From: an uncultured Eubacteriales bacterium
Lineage (GTDB): Bacteria; Bacillota; Clostridia; Christensenellales; CALVMC01
Assembly: GCA_949296455.1 (NCBI GenBank)
Contig: CASFOZ010000006.1
Location: forward strand, 17,861-81,860
Direction of reading: 5' to 3'
DNA: 64,000 bases
The notes beneath the pieces are model-generated. The model had not been told where the DNA came from and made no database searches. It saw only the letters and a program-made list of their open reading frames with translations. Shown piece after piece: positions 46,810 through 56,051 of the stretch. A program made the position numbers and the translations under genes. The number at the start of each line of letters is the position of its first letter. Within the stretch, counting starts at the first letter, position 1.

Positions 46810-48534
46810 TTATTCGACATCCTGTAAAGCTTCGTAACCTTCTTCCCCGGTACGGATTTTTACAATGTTTTCTACATCGTAAATAAATATTTTTCCGTCA
46901 CCGATATGGCCGGTATAAAGCACTTTTTTTGCCGTTTCTATTACATCTCTTACAGGAACTTTGCTTACGACAATATCCACCTGAACCTTCGGAAGGAGAT
47001 TGGTTTCGACGGCAACGCCTCTGTAATATTCGGTTTTGCCCTGCTGCTGTCCGTACCCCATAACATGGGAAACGGTCATTCCCGTAATTCCGAGTTTACT
47101 CATTGCGTCTTTAAGAGCATAGAGTTTTTCTTCTTTAAAGATAATTTCGATTTTAGTGAATTTTGATTTTTTGCTTTTGGGTAAAGTATCAACCTTTTTG
47201 ACTTCGACTGCTTCGGCAACAGGGGTGTCTCCGCTCACTACAATAGTATCTGCCGTAGCAAAGTCTGCAAACGGAGCGCTGACCGGAACGAAATCCGCAT
47301 ACGCATTCGAAAGTCCGTGTTCGGTACTGTCAAGACCTTTGATTTCCTCTTCTTTCGTAACTCTGAGACCTACCGTCTTTTTAATAATCCAGAAGCAAGC
47401 GGTCATCAAAGCCGTGGTATAAAGAGCAACGCAGACGATCCCTAAAATCTGAACTCCGAGCTGATACCAATCCCCCGTGTAAAACAGACCTTTCAGTCCA
47501 GCAGGAGCGTTAGGATTTGCAAGAAGTCCAACCGCAAGCGTACCCCATACACCGTTTGCAAGGTGTACACCCACTGCTCCGACAGGGTCGTCAATATGCA
47601 GTTTTAAGTCAAGTAATTCAACTACTGCGACTACGAGTATTCCCGAAACTATACCTACGACGGTAGAGCCTATCGCATCGAATGCGGCGCATCCTGCCGT
47701 AACGCCCACAAGACCTGCAAGGCAAGCGTTTATACACATGGACACATCGGGTTTACCGTTTTTAATCCAAGTAAACGCCATAGTAACGCAAGTAGCGACA
47801 GCGGGAGCTATTGTAGTATTAAGAAAAATTGTAGCAAGTTCCGAAACGCTTGTTGCGGCAGCTCCGTTAAATCCGTACCATCCGAACCATAGAATAAATG
47901 CTCCTAATGCCCCAAGCGGTATAGAGTGACCGGGAATAGCATTAACCTTAATAACCTTTCCTTTGGCGTCTTTTACATATTTGCCTATACGGGGTCCTAC
48001 CAGAATCGCTCCGATAAGGGCGACTATTCCGCCAACCATATGTATTGCCGTAGAACCTGCAAAATCATAAAATCCCATCTGTGAGAGCCATCCTCCGCCC
48101 CATATCCAGTGAGCTTCTATAGGATAAACTATGAGAGAAATTACCGCCGAATAAATACAGTATGAGGAAAATTTCGTTCTTTCCGCCATAGACCCCGAAA
48201 CGATTGTGGCTGCCGTTGCACAGAAAACAAGGTTGAATACAAAGGTCGAAGCTGTCGTAAAACCGTCTTCGGGACTTTCTATAAAAGAAGTAAAGTTTGC
48301 CCATAAATCCATATTAGGAATACCAATAAGTCCGAACAAAGCGTCCTCACCCATCATTAGTCCGAAACCGAGAATCATGAACACAACTGTTCCTATACAG
48401 AAATCCATAAGGTTTTTCATTATAATGTTTCCGGCGTTCTTTGCTCTCGAAAACCCTGTTTCCACCATTGCAAAACCTGCCTGCATAAAAAACACGAGAG
48501 CTGCGCCGATTAAATACCAATATTCGGTAGTCAT
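46810..48534 (-). CDS. amt: Ammonium transporter with fused C-terminal PII domain
   Basis: A 574-residue fusion. Residues about 1-405 are an Amt/Rh channel with eleven helices ([39 protein letters not shown]). A linker of about 50 residues leads to a PII signal domain (about 455-570) starting [14 protein letters not shown], with the T-loop [12 protein letters not shown] and the nucleotide-binding [13 protein letters not shown] normally gates Amt by binding ADP/ATP and 2-oxoglutarate, so fusion gives a built-in sensor. It lies 26 bases after glnN. Confidence 0.94.
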   Translation of the reverse strand: MTTEYWYLIGAALVFFMQAGFAMVETGFSRAKNAGNIIMKNLMDFCIGTVVFMILGFGLMMGEDALFGLIGIPNMDLWANFTSFIESPEDGFTTASTFVFNLVFCATAATIVSGSMAERTKFSSYCIYSAVISLIVYPIEAHWIWGGGWLSQMGFYDFAGSTAIHMVGGIVALIGAILVGPRIGKYVKDAKGKVIKVNAIPGHSIPLGALGAFILWFGWYGFNGAAATSVSELATIFLNTTIAPAVATCVTMAFTWIKNGKPDVSMCINACLAGLVGVTAGCAAFDAIGSTVVGIVSGILVVAVVELLDLKLHIDDPVGAVGVHLANGVWGTLAVGLLANPNAPAGLKGLFYTGDWYQLGVQILGIVCVALYTTALMTACFWIIKKTVGLRVTKEEEIKGLDSTEHGLSNAYADFVPVSAPFADFATADTIVVSGDTPVAEAVEVKKVDTLPKSKKSKFTKIEIIFKEEKLYALKDAMSKLGITGMTVSHVMGYGQQQGKTEYYRGVAVETNLLPKVQVDIVVSKVPVRDVIETAKKVLYTGHIGDGKIFIYDVENIVKIRTGEEGYEALQDVE

Positions 48535-48560
48535 ATTAATTCTCCTGAAAATTATTATTA

Positions 48561-50654
48561 TTATTTAACTCCGAAAATAAGTTCACCGTAAGTCGGGAAA
48601 GGCCAGTATTTCGATGAAGTATACATTTCCGCCTCGTCTGCAACGGCTCTGAGTTCACTCATTTTGGGAAGTATTTTGTCTCTTATTGCAAAACTTTCGC
48701 TTTCGATATCGGAGAAAACTTTGAGATTTATCAATTCACTTTCAAGTTCTTCCGTTCTCGATAAAATCTGTTCCATAAGTACGGAAAGCTTTATAACTGT
48801 CTTTTTTTCATAATCACAGGAAGCGTCCTGTATAAAAGTTTTTTTGGAAACTGCCGTATCGCAAACTGTTTTAAGATATTCTTCGATTGCGGGCAGAATT
48901 TGTTTTCTTGCCATATCCGTCATCGTATTTGCTTCTATAACTACGGTTTTGCAATAGTTGTCAAGCATTATCTCGCAACGGGATTTTAATTCCGCTTCCG
49001 TGAAAATATTATGTGAAGTAAGCATTTTCACATTTTTTTCGTCGAGAAGATGAGGCATACAGTCCGGAGTGGTTTTATAATTTTTAAGTCCTCTTTTTTC
49101 CGCTTCGGCAATCCACGCATCATCGTATCCGTTCCCGTTAAATAAAATCCTTTTGTGGTCTTTAATTGTCTTTTTAATCATTTCCTGAAGTTTCTGCTCA
49201 AAGTTTTCCGCACATTCCAATCTGTCCGCATAAATCTTCAACGATTCTGCAACGGCGGCATTAAGCATAATGTTTGCGCAGGAAATACTGTTAGAAGAGC
49301 CCAGCATACGGAATTCGAATTTGTTTCCGGTAAAGGCAAAAGGCGAAGTTCTGTTTCTGTCGGTATTGTCTCTTGCGAATTTCGGAAGGACATCTACACC
49401 TAATTTAAGGGTGGTTTTTTTGGTACCGGCATAAGGCTTACCGCTTTCTATTGCTTCTAATATAGCCGTAAGTTCATCGCCTAAAAATATAGAAACTACG
49501 GCAGGTGGAGCCTCGTTTGCGCCTAACCTGTGGTCGTTGCCTGCCGTTGCGACCGAAAGTCTTAATAAATCCTGATAATCGTCTACCGCCTTGATTACCG
49601 CACAAAGAAAAATCAAAAACTGTGCGTTTTCATAAGGAGTTTCACCGGGCGACAAAAGATTTATTCCCGTATCGGTTGCCATAGACCAGTTATTGTGCTT
49701 TCCGCTTCCGTTAACTCCTGCAAAGGGTTTTTCGTGCAATAAACATACAAGCCCGTGTTTCAACGCAACCTTTTGCATAATTTCCATAGTAAGCTGATTG
49801 TGGTCTGCCGCTATGTTTGTGGTTGCGTAAATTGGCGCAAGTTCGTGCTGAGCGGGAGCGACTTCGTTATGTTCGGTTTTGGCAAGTATTCCGAGTTTCC
49901 AGAGTTCGTCGTTAAGGTCTGCCATAAAATGTGCTACTCTTTCTTTTATTACTCCGAAATAATGGTCTTCCATTTCCTGTCCCTTAGGAGCTTTTGCGCC
50001 GAAAAGAGTTCTACCCGTATAAATCAAATCCTTTCTCTTATCGTACATTGTTTTGTCAACGAGAAAATATTCTTGTTCCGGACCTACCGAAGTGCGAACG
50101 CATTTCACATCATCGTTTCCGAAAAGTTTCAAAATTCTCATAGCTTGTTTGCTTAAAGCTTCCATAGAACGCAGAAGCGGAGTTTTCTTGTCAAGAGCCT
50201 CGCCGCCGAACGAGCAAAACGCCGTAGGTATGCATAAGGTCTTTTCTTTAATAAAAGCATAAGAAGTCGGATCCCAGGTAGTATACCCTCTTGCTTCGAA
50301 TGTTGCCCTAAGTCCGCCCGATGGAAAACTCGATGCGTCCGGCTCCCCTTTTATAAGTTCTTTTCCTGAAAACTCCATAATTACCCTTCCGTCGGGTGCG
50401 GGCGTTATAAAACTGTCGTGTTTTTCCGCCGTTATTCCGGTAAGAGGTTGAAACCAGTGGGTAAAATGCGTAGCACCGTTTGCAACCGCCCAGTCTTTCA
50501 TAGCGGTCGCAACGGCATTTGCAACCGAAAGGTCAAGTTGTGCGCCCTCATCTATGGTTTTTTTGAGCGATTGATAAACCTTTGCCGATAAATTGGCTTT
50601 CATTACTCTGTCGTCGAATACAAGACTACCGAATTTTTCCGTTACTGTTTCCAT
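48561..50654 (-). CDS. glnN: Glutamine synthetase type III
   Basis: Large GS of 697 residues that makes glutamine from glutamate, ammonia and ATP. Family stretches seen are [74 protein letters not shown] and [10 protein letters not shown] start at 50654 because the earlier ATG at 50669 is itself part of the ribosome site ATGGAGG. Its 220-base leader has two hairpin/terminator modules, pointing to antitermination control. Confidence 0.95.
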   Translation of the reverse strand: METVTEKFGSLVFDDRVMKANLSAKVYQSLKKTIDEGAQLDLSVANAVATAMKDWAVANGATHFTHWFQPLTGITAEKHDSFITPAPDGRVIMEFSGKELIKGEPDASSFPSGGLRATFEARGYTTWDPTSYAFIKEKTLCIPTAFCSFGGEALDKKTPLLRSMEALSKQAMRILKLFGNDDVKCVRTSVGPEQEYFLVDKTMYDKRKDLIYTGRTLFGAKAPKGQEMEDHYFGVIKERVAHFMADLNDELWKLGILAKTEHNEVAPAQHELAPIYATTNIAADHNQLTMEIMQKVALKHGLVCLLHEKPFAGVNGSGKHNNWSMATDTGINLLSPGETPYENAQFLIFLCAVIKAVDDYQDLLRLSVATAGNDHRLGANEAPPAVVSIFLGDELTAILEAIESGKPYAGTKKTTLKLGVDVLPKFARDNTDRNRTSPFAFTGNKFEFRMLGSSNSISCANIMLNAAVAESLKIYADRLECAENFEQKLQEMIKKTIKDHKRILFNGNGYDDAWIAEAEKRGLKNYKTTPDCMPHLLDEKNVKMLTSHNIFTEAELKSRCEIMLDNYCKTVVIEANTMTDMARKQILPAIEEYLKTVCDTAVSKKTFIQDASCDYEKKTVIKLSVLMEQILSRTEELESELINLKVFSDIESESFAIRDKILPKMSELRAVADEAEMYTSSKYWPFPTYGELIFGVK

Positions 50655-50668
50655 AAATTTAACCTCCA

Positions 50669-50716
50669 TAAAAAATAAGACAATGACTCTTTAATTTTTA
50701 AAGACGCCATTGCCTT
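50669..50716 (-). promoter_or_regulatory. glnN leader attenuator 2: ANTAR-type hexaloop in a terminator
   Basis: On the minus strand AAGGC-AATGGC-GTCTT (50701-50716) is a 5-bp stem with a six-base loop having A at 1 and G at 4. Its first stem arm and loop are also the 5' arm of a longer hairpin, AAGGCAATG/CATTGTCTT with one G-U pair, followed by ATTTTTTA just before the ribosome site. Confidence 0.65.
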
Positions 50717-50820
50717 ATATTGATTCATTATTAAATTTTGTAACGATTTAAAATTTATCGGTTTTTATTAACAAGGGCTTGAGACTTTTCATATCGCAAT
50801 AAACCGAAATCAAATCGTTT

Positions 50821-50869
50821 AAAAACAAAAAGGTGTCAATGAGTCAAACTCAAAGACACCTTTGCCTTT
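50821..50869 (-). promoter_or_regulatory. glnN leader attenuator 1: ANTAR-type hexaloop in a terminator
   Basis: On the minus strand AAAGGC-AAAGGT-GTCTTT (50852-50869) is a 6-bp stem with loop A1/G4. It excludes the terminator AAAGGTGTC/GACACCTTT, followed by TTGTTTTT. It begins about five bases after the predicted transcription start. Confidence 0.72.
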
Positions 50870-50880
50870 CAATATGTGAC

Positions 50881-50909
50881 ATTATATTCTCTCGAAAACG
50901 ATATGTCAA
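50881..50909 (-). promoter_or_regulatory. Sigma-A promoter of glnN
   Basis: On the minus strand consensus TTGACA, 17 bases, consensus TATAAT. Predicted start near 50874. Confidence 0.8.
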
Positions 50910-50957
50910 TAGTTTTTCGGCAAAAAAATAAAATTTTTTCATTTTTCGATATTTCTA

Positions 50958-50986
50958 TTGACAAAGGCAGAAAATTTGAGTACAAT
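50958..50986 (+). promoter_or_regulatory. Sigma-A promoter of the glt operon
   Basis: TTGACA, 17 bases, TACAAT. Predicted start near 50993. Confidence 0.78.
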
Positions 50987-50993
50987 ATGTAAA

Positions 50994-51048
50994 AATGAGC
51001 AAAGGCGTTCATTGTAAGGATTTATCCTTTCGGTGAGCGTCTTTTTTT
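50994..51048 (+). promoter_or_regulatory. glt leader: ANTAR-type hexaloop overlapping a terminator
   Basis: AATGAGC-AAAGGC-GTTCATT (50994-51013) is a 7-bp stem with a six-base loop, A at 1 and G at 4. It competes with a terminator whose arms are GGCGTTCATTG (51004-51014) and CGGTGAGCGTC (51031-51041), followed by seven T residues. A second small hairpin, AAGG-ATTTAT-CCTT, at 51016-51029 also has a six-base loop with A1 but no G4. Confidence 0.75.
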
Positions 51049-51071
51049 ATTTCTTTAAACGAGGTAATATT

Positions 51072-52172
51072 ATGTTAAAAGAAGGTCAAGTTAGAATCCC
51101 GTCGGGCTGTGCTATTTCCGCCGTAATTTCAAAAGAAGGGAAAAGAATGAACGGTGAGAAAATTATAGAAAGTATGAAGCCGATGCACGACAGAAGCAAC
51201 GGTTTAGGCGGAGGATTTGCCGCTTACGGCATATATCCCGAATACAGACAACAATATGCTTTACATGTATTCTGTAACGATAAAATATGTAAAGACGAAT
51301 GTGAAAAATTTCTTAAAGAAAGTTTCGAGGTCGTAAAATCGGAGTATATTCCGACAAGAAAAATTCCCGAAATAACCGACGAGCCTATAATAAGAAGATA
51401 TTTCGTATCCCCTCTTTCCTCCGTACTGTCGTCAATGCAATTGGACGAAAAGGAATATGTGGTAAGAATAGTAACAAAGATAAATACCGAAATGAAAGGA
51501 GTATATGTATTTTCCTGCGGAAAAAATATGGGCGCATTCAAAGCGGTAGGATTTCCCGAGGATGTAGGAAGATTTTATAAACTCGAAGAATACGAAGGAT
51601 ATTGCTGGACGGCACACGGAAGATATCCTACGAATACTCCCGGCTGGTGGGGCGGCGCCCATCCTTTTGCCCTTTTGGATTATACGATAGTCCATAACGG
51701 AGAAATTTCTTCTTATGACGCAAACAGAAGATTTATAGAAATGTTCGGATACAAATGCAATTTGCAGACAGATACCGAAGTAATTACATACATAGCAGAT
51801 TATCTTCTGCGCCGTCAGGGGCTGACTCTTAATGAAACGGCGTCGGTTATAGCCGCACCGTTTTGGAAAACCATAAAAAACAAACCCCGTGCGGAAAGAG
51901 AAAAACTCACCTATTTAAGAACCGTATTTTCAAGTCTTTTGGTAACGGGTCCGTTTTCCATAATTTTAGGCTTTGAAGGCGGTCTTATGGCTTTAAACGA
52001 CAGACTTAAATTGCGTTCTATGGTTGTGGGAGAATATGAAGACAAGGTTTATATAGCAAGCGAAGAAGCCGCAATAAGAGCAATGGAACCTCTTGCGCAA
52101 AACATTTATTCCCCCGCAGGAGGAGAAGCGGTAATCATAAAAGTAAAGGACGGTGACATTAATGGGCGTTGA
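51072..52172 (+). CDS. Split glutamate synthase, class II amidotransferase subunit
   Basis: A 366-residue glutaminase part of an archaeal-type, three-piece glutamate synthase. It has RIPSGCAISAVISKEGKRMNG with the presumed nucleophile C13 after a short leader that could be processed, TAHGRYPTNTPGWWGGAHPF and VHNGEISSYDANR, and LQTDTEVITY. GAGGTAAT precedes the ATG at 51072. It overlaps the next gene by 11 bases. Ammonia is passed to the FMN subunit. Confidence 0.88.
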   Translation: MLKEGQVRIPSGCAISAVISKEGKRMNGEKIIESMKPMHDRSNGLGGGFAAYGIYPEYRQQYALHVFCNDKICKDECEKFLKESFEVVKSEYIPTRKIPEITDEPIIRRYFVSPLSSVLSSMQLDEKEYVVRIVTKINTEMKGVYVFSCGKNMGAFKAVGFPEDVGRFYKLEEYEGYCWTAHGRYPTNTPGWWGGAHPFALLDYTIVHNGEISSYDANRRFIEMFGYKCNLQTDTEVITYIADYLLRRQGLTLNETASVIAAPFWKTIKNKPRAEREKLTYLRTVFSSLLVTGPFSIILGFEGGLMALNDRLKLRSMVVGEYEDKVYIASEEAAIRAMEPLAQNIYSPAGGEAVIIKVKDGDINGR

Positions 52173-53667
52173 ATTTATATATCCGGAATTTGAAGTTATA
52201 AGAAACACTAACCGATGTATTGCCTGTCGGGTATGCGAAAGACAGTGTTCCAACGAAGTACACATATACGATGAGGAAAACAAGGTTATGCTTGCAGACG
52301 AAAGCAAATGCGTAAATTGTCAACGCTGCGTATCTCTTTGTCCTACAAGGGCGTTAAAGATAGTTAAGAGCGATTGCAGATTAAGAGAGAATGCAAATTG
52401 GACGGACGGAACGATTAAGGAAATTTATAAACAGGCAAACAGCGGCGGAGTACTTTTATCGTCAATGGGCAATCCTAATTCCTTTCCTGTATATTGGGAT
52501 AAAATACTAATTAATGCATCGCAAGTAACCAACCCTTCCATAGACCCTTTAAGAGAACCTATGGAAACAAAGGTATTTTTAGGCAAAAAACCATCTTTTA
52601 TAGAAAGGGACAAAAAAGGAAATTTAAAAAACAATCTTACCCCACAGATAGAACTTTCAATGCCTGTAATGTTTTCGGCAATGAGTTACGGCTCGATAAG
52701 TTATAATGCCCATAAAAGCCTTGCTATGGCAGCGGAGAAATTAGGTATCTGCTACAATACGGGCGAAGGCGGACTGCACGAAGATTTTTATGTTTACGGT
52801 AAAAATACCGTCGTACAGGTTGCATCGGGAAGATTCGGCGTACACGAAAGATATCTTAATGCAGGCTGCGCTATTGAAATAAAAATGGGACAAGGAGCAA
52901 AACCGGGAATTGGAGGACATTTACCGGGCACGAAAATTGTAGGCGATGTTTCGAGGACTAGAATGATTCCCGAAGGCACCGACGCAATATCCCCCGCACC
53001 GCATCACGATATATATTCGATAGAAGATTTAAGGCAGCTTGTATATTCATTAAAAGAAGCGACAGACTATAAAAAACCCATAATAGTAAAGGTTGCCGCA
53101 GTTCACAATATAGCCGCAATAGCAAGCGGAATAGCAAGAAGCGGCGCCGATATAATCGCAATAGACGGATTTCGTGGCGGAACGGGAGCGGCGCCTACCC
53201 GTATTCGTGACAATGTGGGAATACCTATCGAACTTGCCCTTGCCGCTTGCGACAAGAGATTAAGGGACGAAGGAATAAGAAACAATGTTTCCCTTGTAGT
53301 CGGAGGAAGCATACGCTCGTCGTCCGATGTGGTAAAAGCCGTTGCTTTAGGAGCCGATGCCTGTTATGTCGCAACAGCCGCACTTCTTGCATTAGGATGT
53401 CACCTTTGCAGAACATGTCAGACGGGAAAATGTAATTGGGGTATCGCTACTCAAAACCCCGAACTCGTAAAACGGCTTAATCCTGAAATCGGAAGCAAAA
53501 GACTTATTAATCTTATGACGGCTTGGAAGCACGAAATAAAAGAACTTATGGGAGGAATGGGAATAAATTCCATAGAAACCCTTCGAGGCAACCGATTAAT
53601 GCTTCGAGGAATAGGAATAAACGAAAAGGAGCTTGAGATTCTCGGTATCTCACACGCAGGCGAATGA
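52162..53667 (+). CDS. Split glutamate synthase, FMN-binding catalytic subunit with ferredoxin domain
   Basis: A 501-residue synthase subunit that reductively aminates 2-oxoglutarate. The N-terminal ferredoxin domain has C19-C22-C25-C29 and C50-C53-C56-C60. The TIM-barrel FMN domain starts near 160 with PVMFSAMSYGSISYNAHKS and includes GEGGLHEDFY, KIGQGAKPG-like IKMGQGAKPGIGGHLPG, and the 3Fe-4S loop CHLCRTCQTGKCNWGIA. The ATG is at 52162, overlapping the amidotransferase gene, and the stop overlaps the following ATG. Confidence 0.93.
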   Translation: MGVEFIYPEFEVIRNTNRCIACRVCERQCSNEVHIYDEENKVMLADESKCVNCQRCVSLCPTRALKIVKSDCRLRENANWTDGTIKEIYKQANSGGVLLSSMGNPNSFPVYWDKILINASQVTNPSIDPLREPMETKVFLGKKPSFIERDKKGNLKNNLTPQIELSMPVMFSAMSYGSISYNAHKSLAMAAEKLGICYNTGEGGLHEDFYVYGKNTVVQVASGRFGVHERYLNAGCAIEIKMGQGAKPGIGGHLPGTKIVGDVSRTRMIPEGTDAISPAPHHDIYSIEDLRQLVYSLKEATDYKKPIIVKVAAVHNIAAIASGIARSGADIIAIDGFRGGTGAAPTRIRDNVGIPIELALAACDKRLRDEGIRNNVSLVVGGSIRSSSDVVKAVALGADACYVATAALLALGCHLCRTCQTGKCNWGIATQNPELVKRLNPEIGSKRLINLMTAWKHEIKELMGGMGINSIETLRGNRLMLRGIGINEKELEILGISHAGE

Positions 53668-54092
53668 AAAGAATTTATGTAAATGAAGAATGGTGTCTTG
53701 GCTGTCACCTTTGCGAATACAACTGTGCATACGCAAATTCCGGAATAAAAGATATGGTAAAGGCTTTAAAGGGCGTAGAAATAAATCCTAAAATACATAT
53801 AGAAGAAAGCGGCAAAATAACCTACGCCGTATCGTGCAGACATTGCGAAGACCCTATATGTGTTAAAAGCTGTATATCGGGAGCATTATCCAAAAAGGAC
53901 GGAATCGTATGTATAGACAAAAATAAATGTATAGGTTGTTTTACCTGTATACTTGTCTGCCCTTACGGAGCGGTAAGACCTTCCGACGGACATGCTGTAC
54001 AAAAGTGCGAACTTTGTATAAACAATTCTACGGATATGCCGGCGTGCGTTAAAGGCTGTCCAAACAAAGCTATAGTATACGAGGAGAGATAA
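53664..54092 (+). CDS. Four-cluster 4Fe-4S electron-transfer protein
   Basis: A 142-residue HycB/DmsB-like ferredoxin with four cysteine groups: C11-C14-C17-C21, C58-C61-C66-C70, C89-C92-C95-C99 and C115-C118-C128-C132. It is coupled to the glutamate synthase gene by an ATGA overlap and probably carries electrons between the flavoprotein (next gene) and the synthase. Confidence 0.9.
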   Translation: MKRIYVNEEWCLGCHLCEYNCAYANSGIKDMVKALKGVEINPKIHIEESGKITYAVSCRHCEDPICVKSCISGALSKKDGIVCIDKNKCIGCFTCILVCPYGAVRPSDGHAVQKCELCINNSTDMPACVKGCPNKAIVYEER

Positions 54093-54093
54093 T

Positions 54094-55320
54094 ATGAAAA
54101 ACTATGTTATTATAGGCGGTTCGATAGCCTCGGTAGGTTGCATAGAAGGAATAAGAAGTGCAGATAAAGAAGGAAAAATAATTATGTTATGCAAGGAAAA
54201 GGTCCCGGCATATTGCCGCCCTTTGATATCGTATTATTTGCAAAAGAAAACGGATTTTCAGAAAATGAAGTACCGCAGCGACAAATTTTATCAGGAAAAC
54301 AATGTGGAACTTATTTATGAAGAATGTAAAAAAATCGATATAACAAATAAAACCGTTTGTACAGAAAAAGGATTATTCCCTTACGATAAGTTATGCATAG
54401 CTACAGGCTCATCGCCTTTCGTCCCTAATTTTAAAGGTATCGAAAAGGTGAAAAACAAATTCTGCTTTATGACGCAAGACGATGCAATATCATTGGAAAA
54501 AGCAATCGATAAAAATTCCGATGTTCTTATAATAGGCGCAGGACTTATTGGGTTGAAATGCGCAGAAGGTCTTTCGGGACGAGTTAAGAGCATAACCGTG
54601 TGCGACCTTTCGACAAGAATACTGTCAAGCATTTTAGACGAGGAAAGCGCAAAACTTATGCAGAAAAATTTGGAAAATAACGGAATAAAATTTCTTTTAG
54701 GCGACAGCGTATCTGAATTTAATGGTGACTCAGCCGTAATGCTCAGCGGAAAACAAATCAAATTCGATATACTTGTAACGGCGGTAGGAGTAAAGCCTAA
54801 TATTAATATTGCAAACGACGCTTCAATAGAAACCGAAAAAGGAATAATTGTCGACAACAATATGTTGACTTCCGTACCCGATATATACTCGGCGGGAGAC
54901 TGTGCACAGGGATACAATATGTCTTCTGACACGAAAAGCATAATAGCGATATGGCCTAATGCTTATATGCAAGGATACTGTGCGGGGGTCAATATGGCAG
55001 GACAAGTGAAGGAATTCGACAACTCTATACCTATGAACGCAATAGGATTTTTCGGACTTCACGCACTTACGGCAGGAATATATAAAGGAAAGGTTTATAA
55101 AGAAAAATCCGATAACGCTATAAAAAAGTTATTTTTCGAAGACGGAAAACTTGTAGGATACATACTTATAGGAAACATAGAAAACGCCGGCATTTATACT
55201 TCCGTAATAAGAGAAAAAATACCTTTATCTTCATTAAATTCAAATATACTTAAAAAACAACCTTCCCTTGCGGTATTCGATGAAAAAAACCGTAGAAAAA
55301 AACTCGGAGGTGTGGTATAA
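54094..55320 (+). CDS. FAD/NAD(P)-dependent oxidoreductase (glutamate synthase electron donor)
   Basis: A 408-residue pyridine-nucleotide disulfide-oxidoreductase-like flavoprotein. The N-terminal FAD-binding fold is IIGGSIASVGCIEGI (6-20). The NAD(P)-binding fold is VLIIGAGLIGLKCAEGL. VPDIYSAGDCAQG closes the FAD site. It resembles NADH:rubredoxin/nitrite reductase flavoproteins and, by position between the Fe-S protein and the GXGXG subunit, likely feeds electrons to glutamate synthase. The TAATG overlap couples it to the next gene. Confidence 0.88.
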   Translation: MKNYVIIGGSIASVGCIEGIRSADKEGKIIMLCKEKVPAYCRPLISYYLQKKTDFQKMKYRSDKFYQENNVELIYEECKKIDITNKTVCTEKGLFPYDKLCIATGSSPFVPNFKGIEKVKNKFCFMTQDDAISLEKAIDKNSDVLIIGAGLIGLKCAEGLSGRVKSITVCDLSTRILSSILDEESAKLMQKNLENNGIKFLLGDSVSEFNGDSAVMLSGKQIKFDILVTAVGVKPNINIANDASIETEKGIIVDNNMLTSVPDIYSAGDCAQGYNMSSDTKSIIAIWPNAYMQGYCAGVNMAGQVKEFDNSIPMNAIGFFGLHALTAGIYKGKVYKEKSDNAIKKLFFEDGKLVGYILIGNIENAGIYTSVIREKIPLSSLNSNILKKQPSLAVFDEKNRRKKLGGVV

Positions 55321-56039
55321 TGACTTCAATAAACGCAACAGGATACGACTTTGTTGATTTGAACAATCAAATCAGAAAATCAGAAAAGATATGCGAATTA
55401 AATAACTGCTTAGGGCAAAGATTTATTTCGGCAGGATTAAAAAATAAAATTATAACAATTAACGGTACTCCCGGCAACGCACTCGGCGCATATCTTAACG
55501 GAGCGGAGATAACCGTTAACGGAAACGCTCAAGATGCCGTCGGCGACACAATGAATGACGGTAAAATTGTAATCCACGGCAACATAGGCGATGCGGCAGG
55601 CTATGCTATGCGTGGCGGCTCGATATATGTCAAAGGAAACGCAGGATACAGAGCAGGTATCCACATGAAAGAATACAAGGATAAAATTCCCGCAATAGTA
55701 ATAGGCGGAAAAGCAGGCAGTTTTTTGGGCGAATATCAGGCAGGCGGTATTATTATAGTACTCGGTCTTAAATGCTCGAACGAAATAGTCGGTAACTTCC
55801 CTTGTACCGGAATGCACGGCGGAAAAATGCTATTGAAATCCGATTGTAAAAATGTGCGCTTCCCTGAAAATTTAAGCGTTAAAGCCGCAACAGCCGACGA
55901 TATGAAGGAATTCGAAAAATATATAAGCGAATTTTGCAGGTTGTTCGGAGCCGATAAAGAACAGATAATGAATTCTCCTTTTACTATAATTACGCCCGAT
56001 ACCAAAAATCCGTACAAACAAATGTATGTAATGAATTAA
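55320..56039 (+). CDS. Split glutamate synthase, GXGXG (alpha-like) subunit
   Basis: A 239-residue right-handed beta-helix subunit with the repeated G-x-x-G-x-x-x-G pattern (TPGNALGAYLNGAEITVNGNAQDAVGDTMNDGKIVIHGNIGDAAG), as in the C-terminal domain of bacterial GltB. It is structural in full-length enzymes. It lies between the flavoprotein and the GS gene, in the order usual for clostridial glt operons. Confidence 0.9.
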   Translation: MTSINATGYDFVDLNNQIRKSEKICELNNCLGQRFISAGLKNKIITINGTPGNALGAYLNGAEITVNGNAQDAVGDTMNDGKIVIHGNIGDAAGYAMRGGSIYVKGNAGYRAGIHMKEYKDKIPAIVIGGKAGSFLGEYQAGGIIIVLGLKCSNEIVGNFPCTGMHGGKMLLKSDCKNVRFPENLSVKAATADDMKEFEKYISEFCRLFGADKEQIMNSPFTIITPDTKNPYKQMYVMN

Positions 56040-56051
56040 GGAAGGTAAAAT

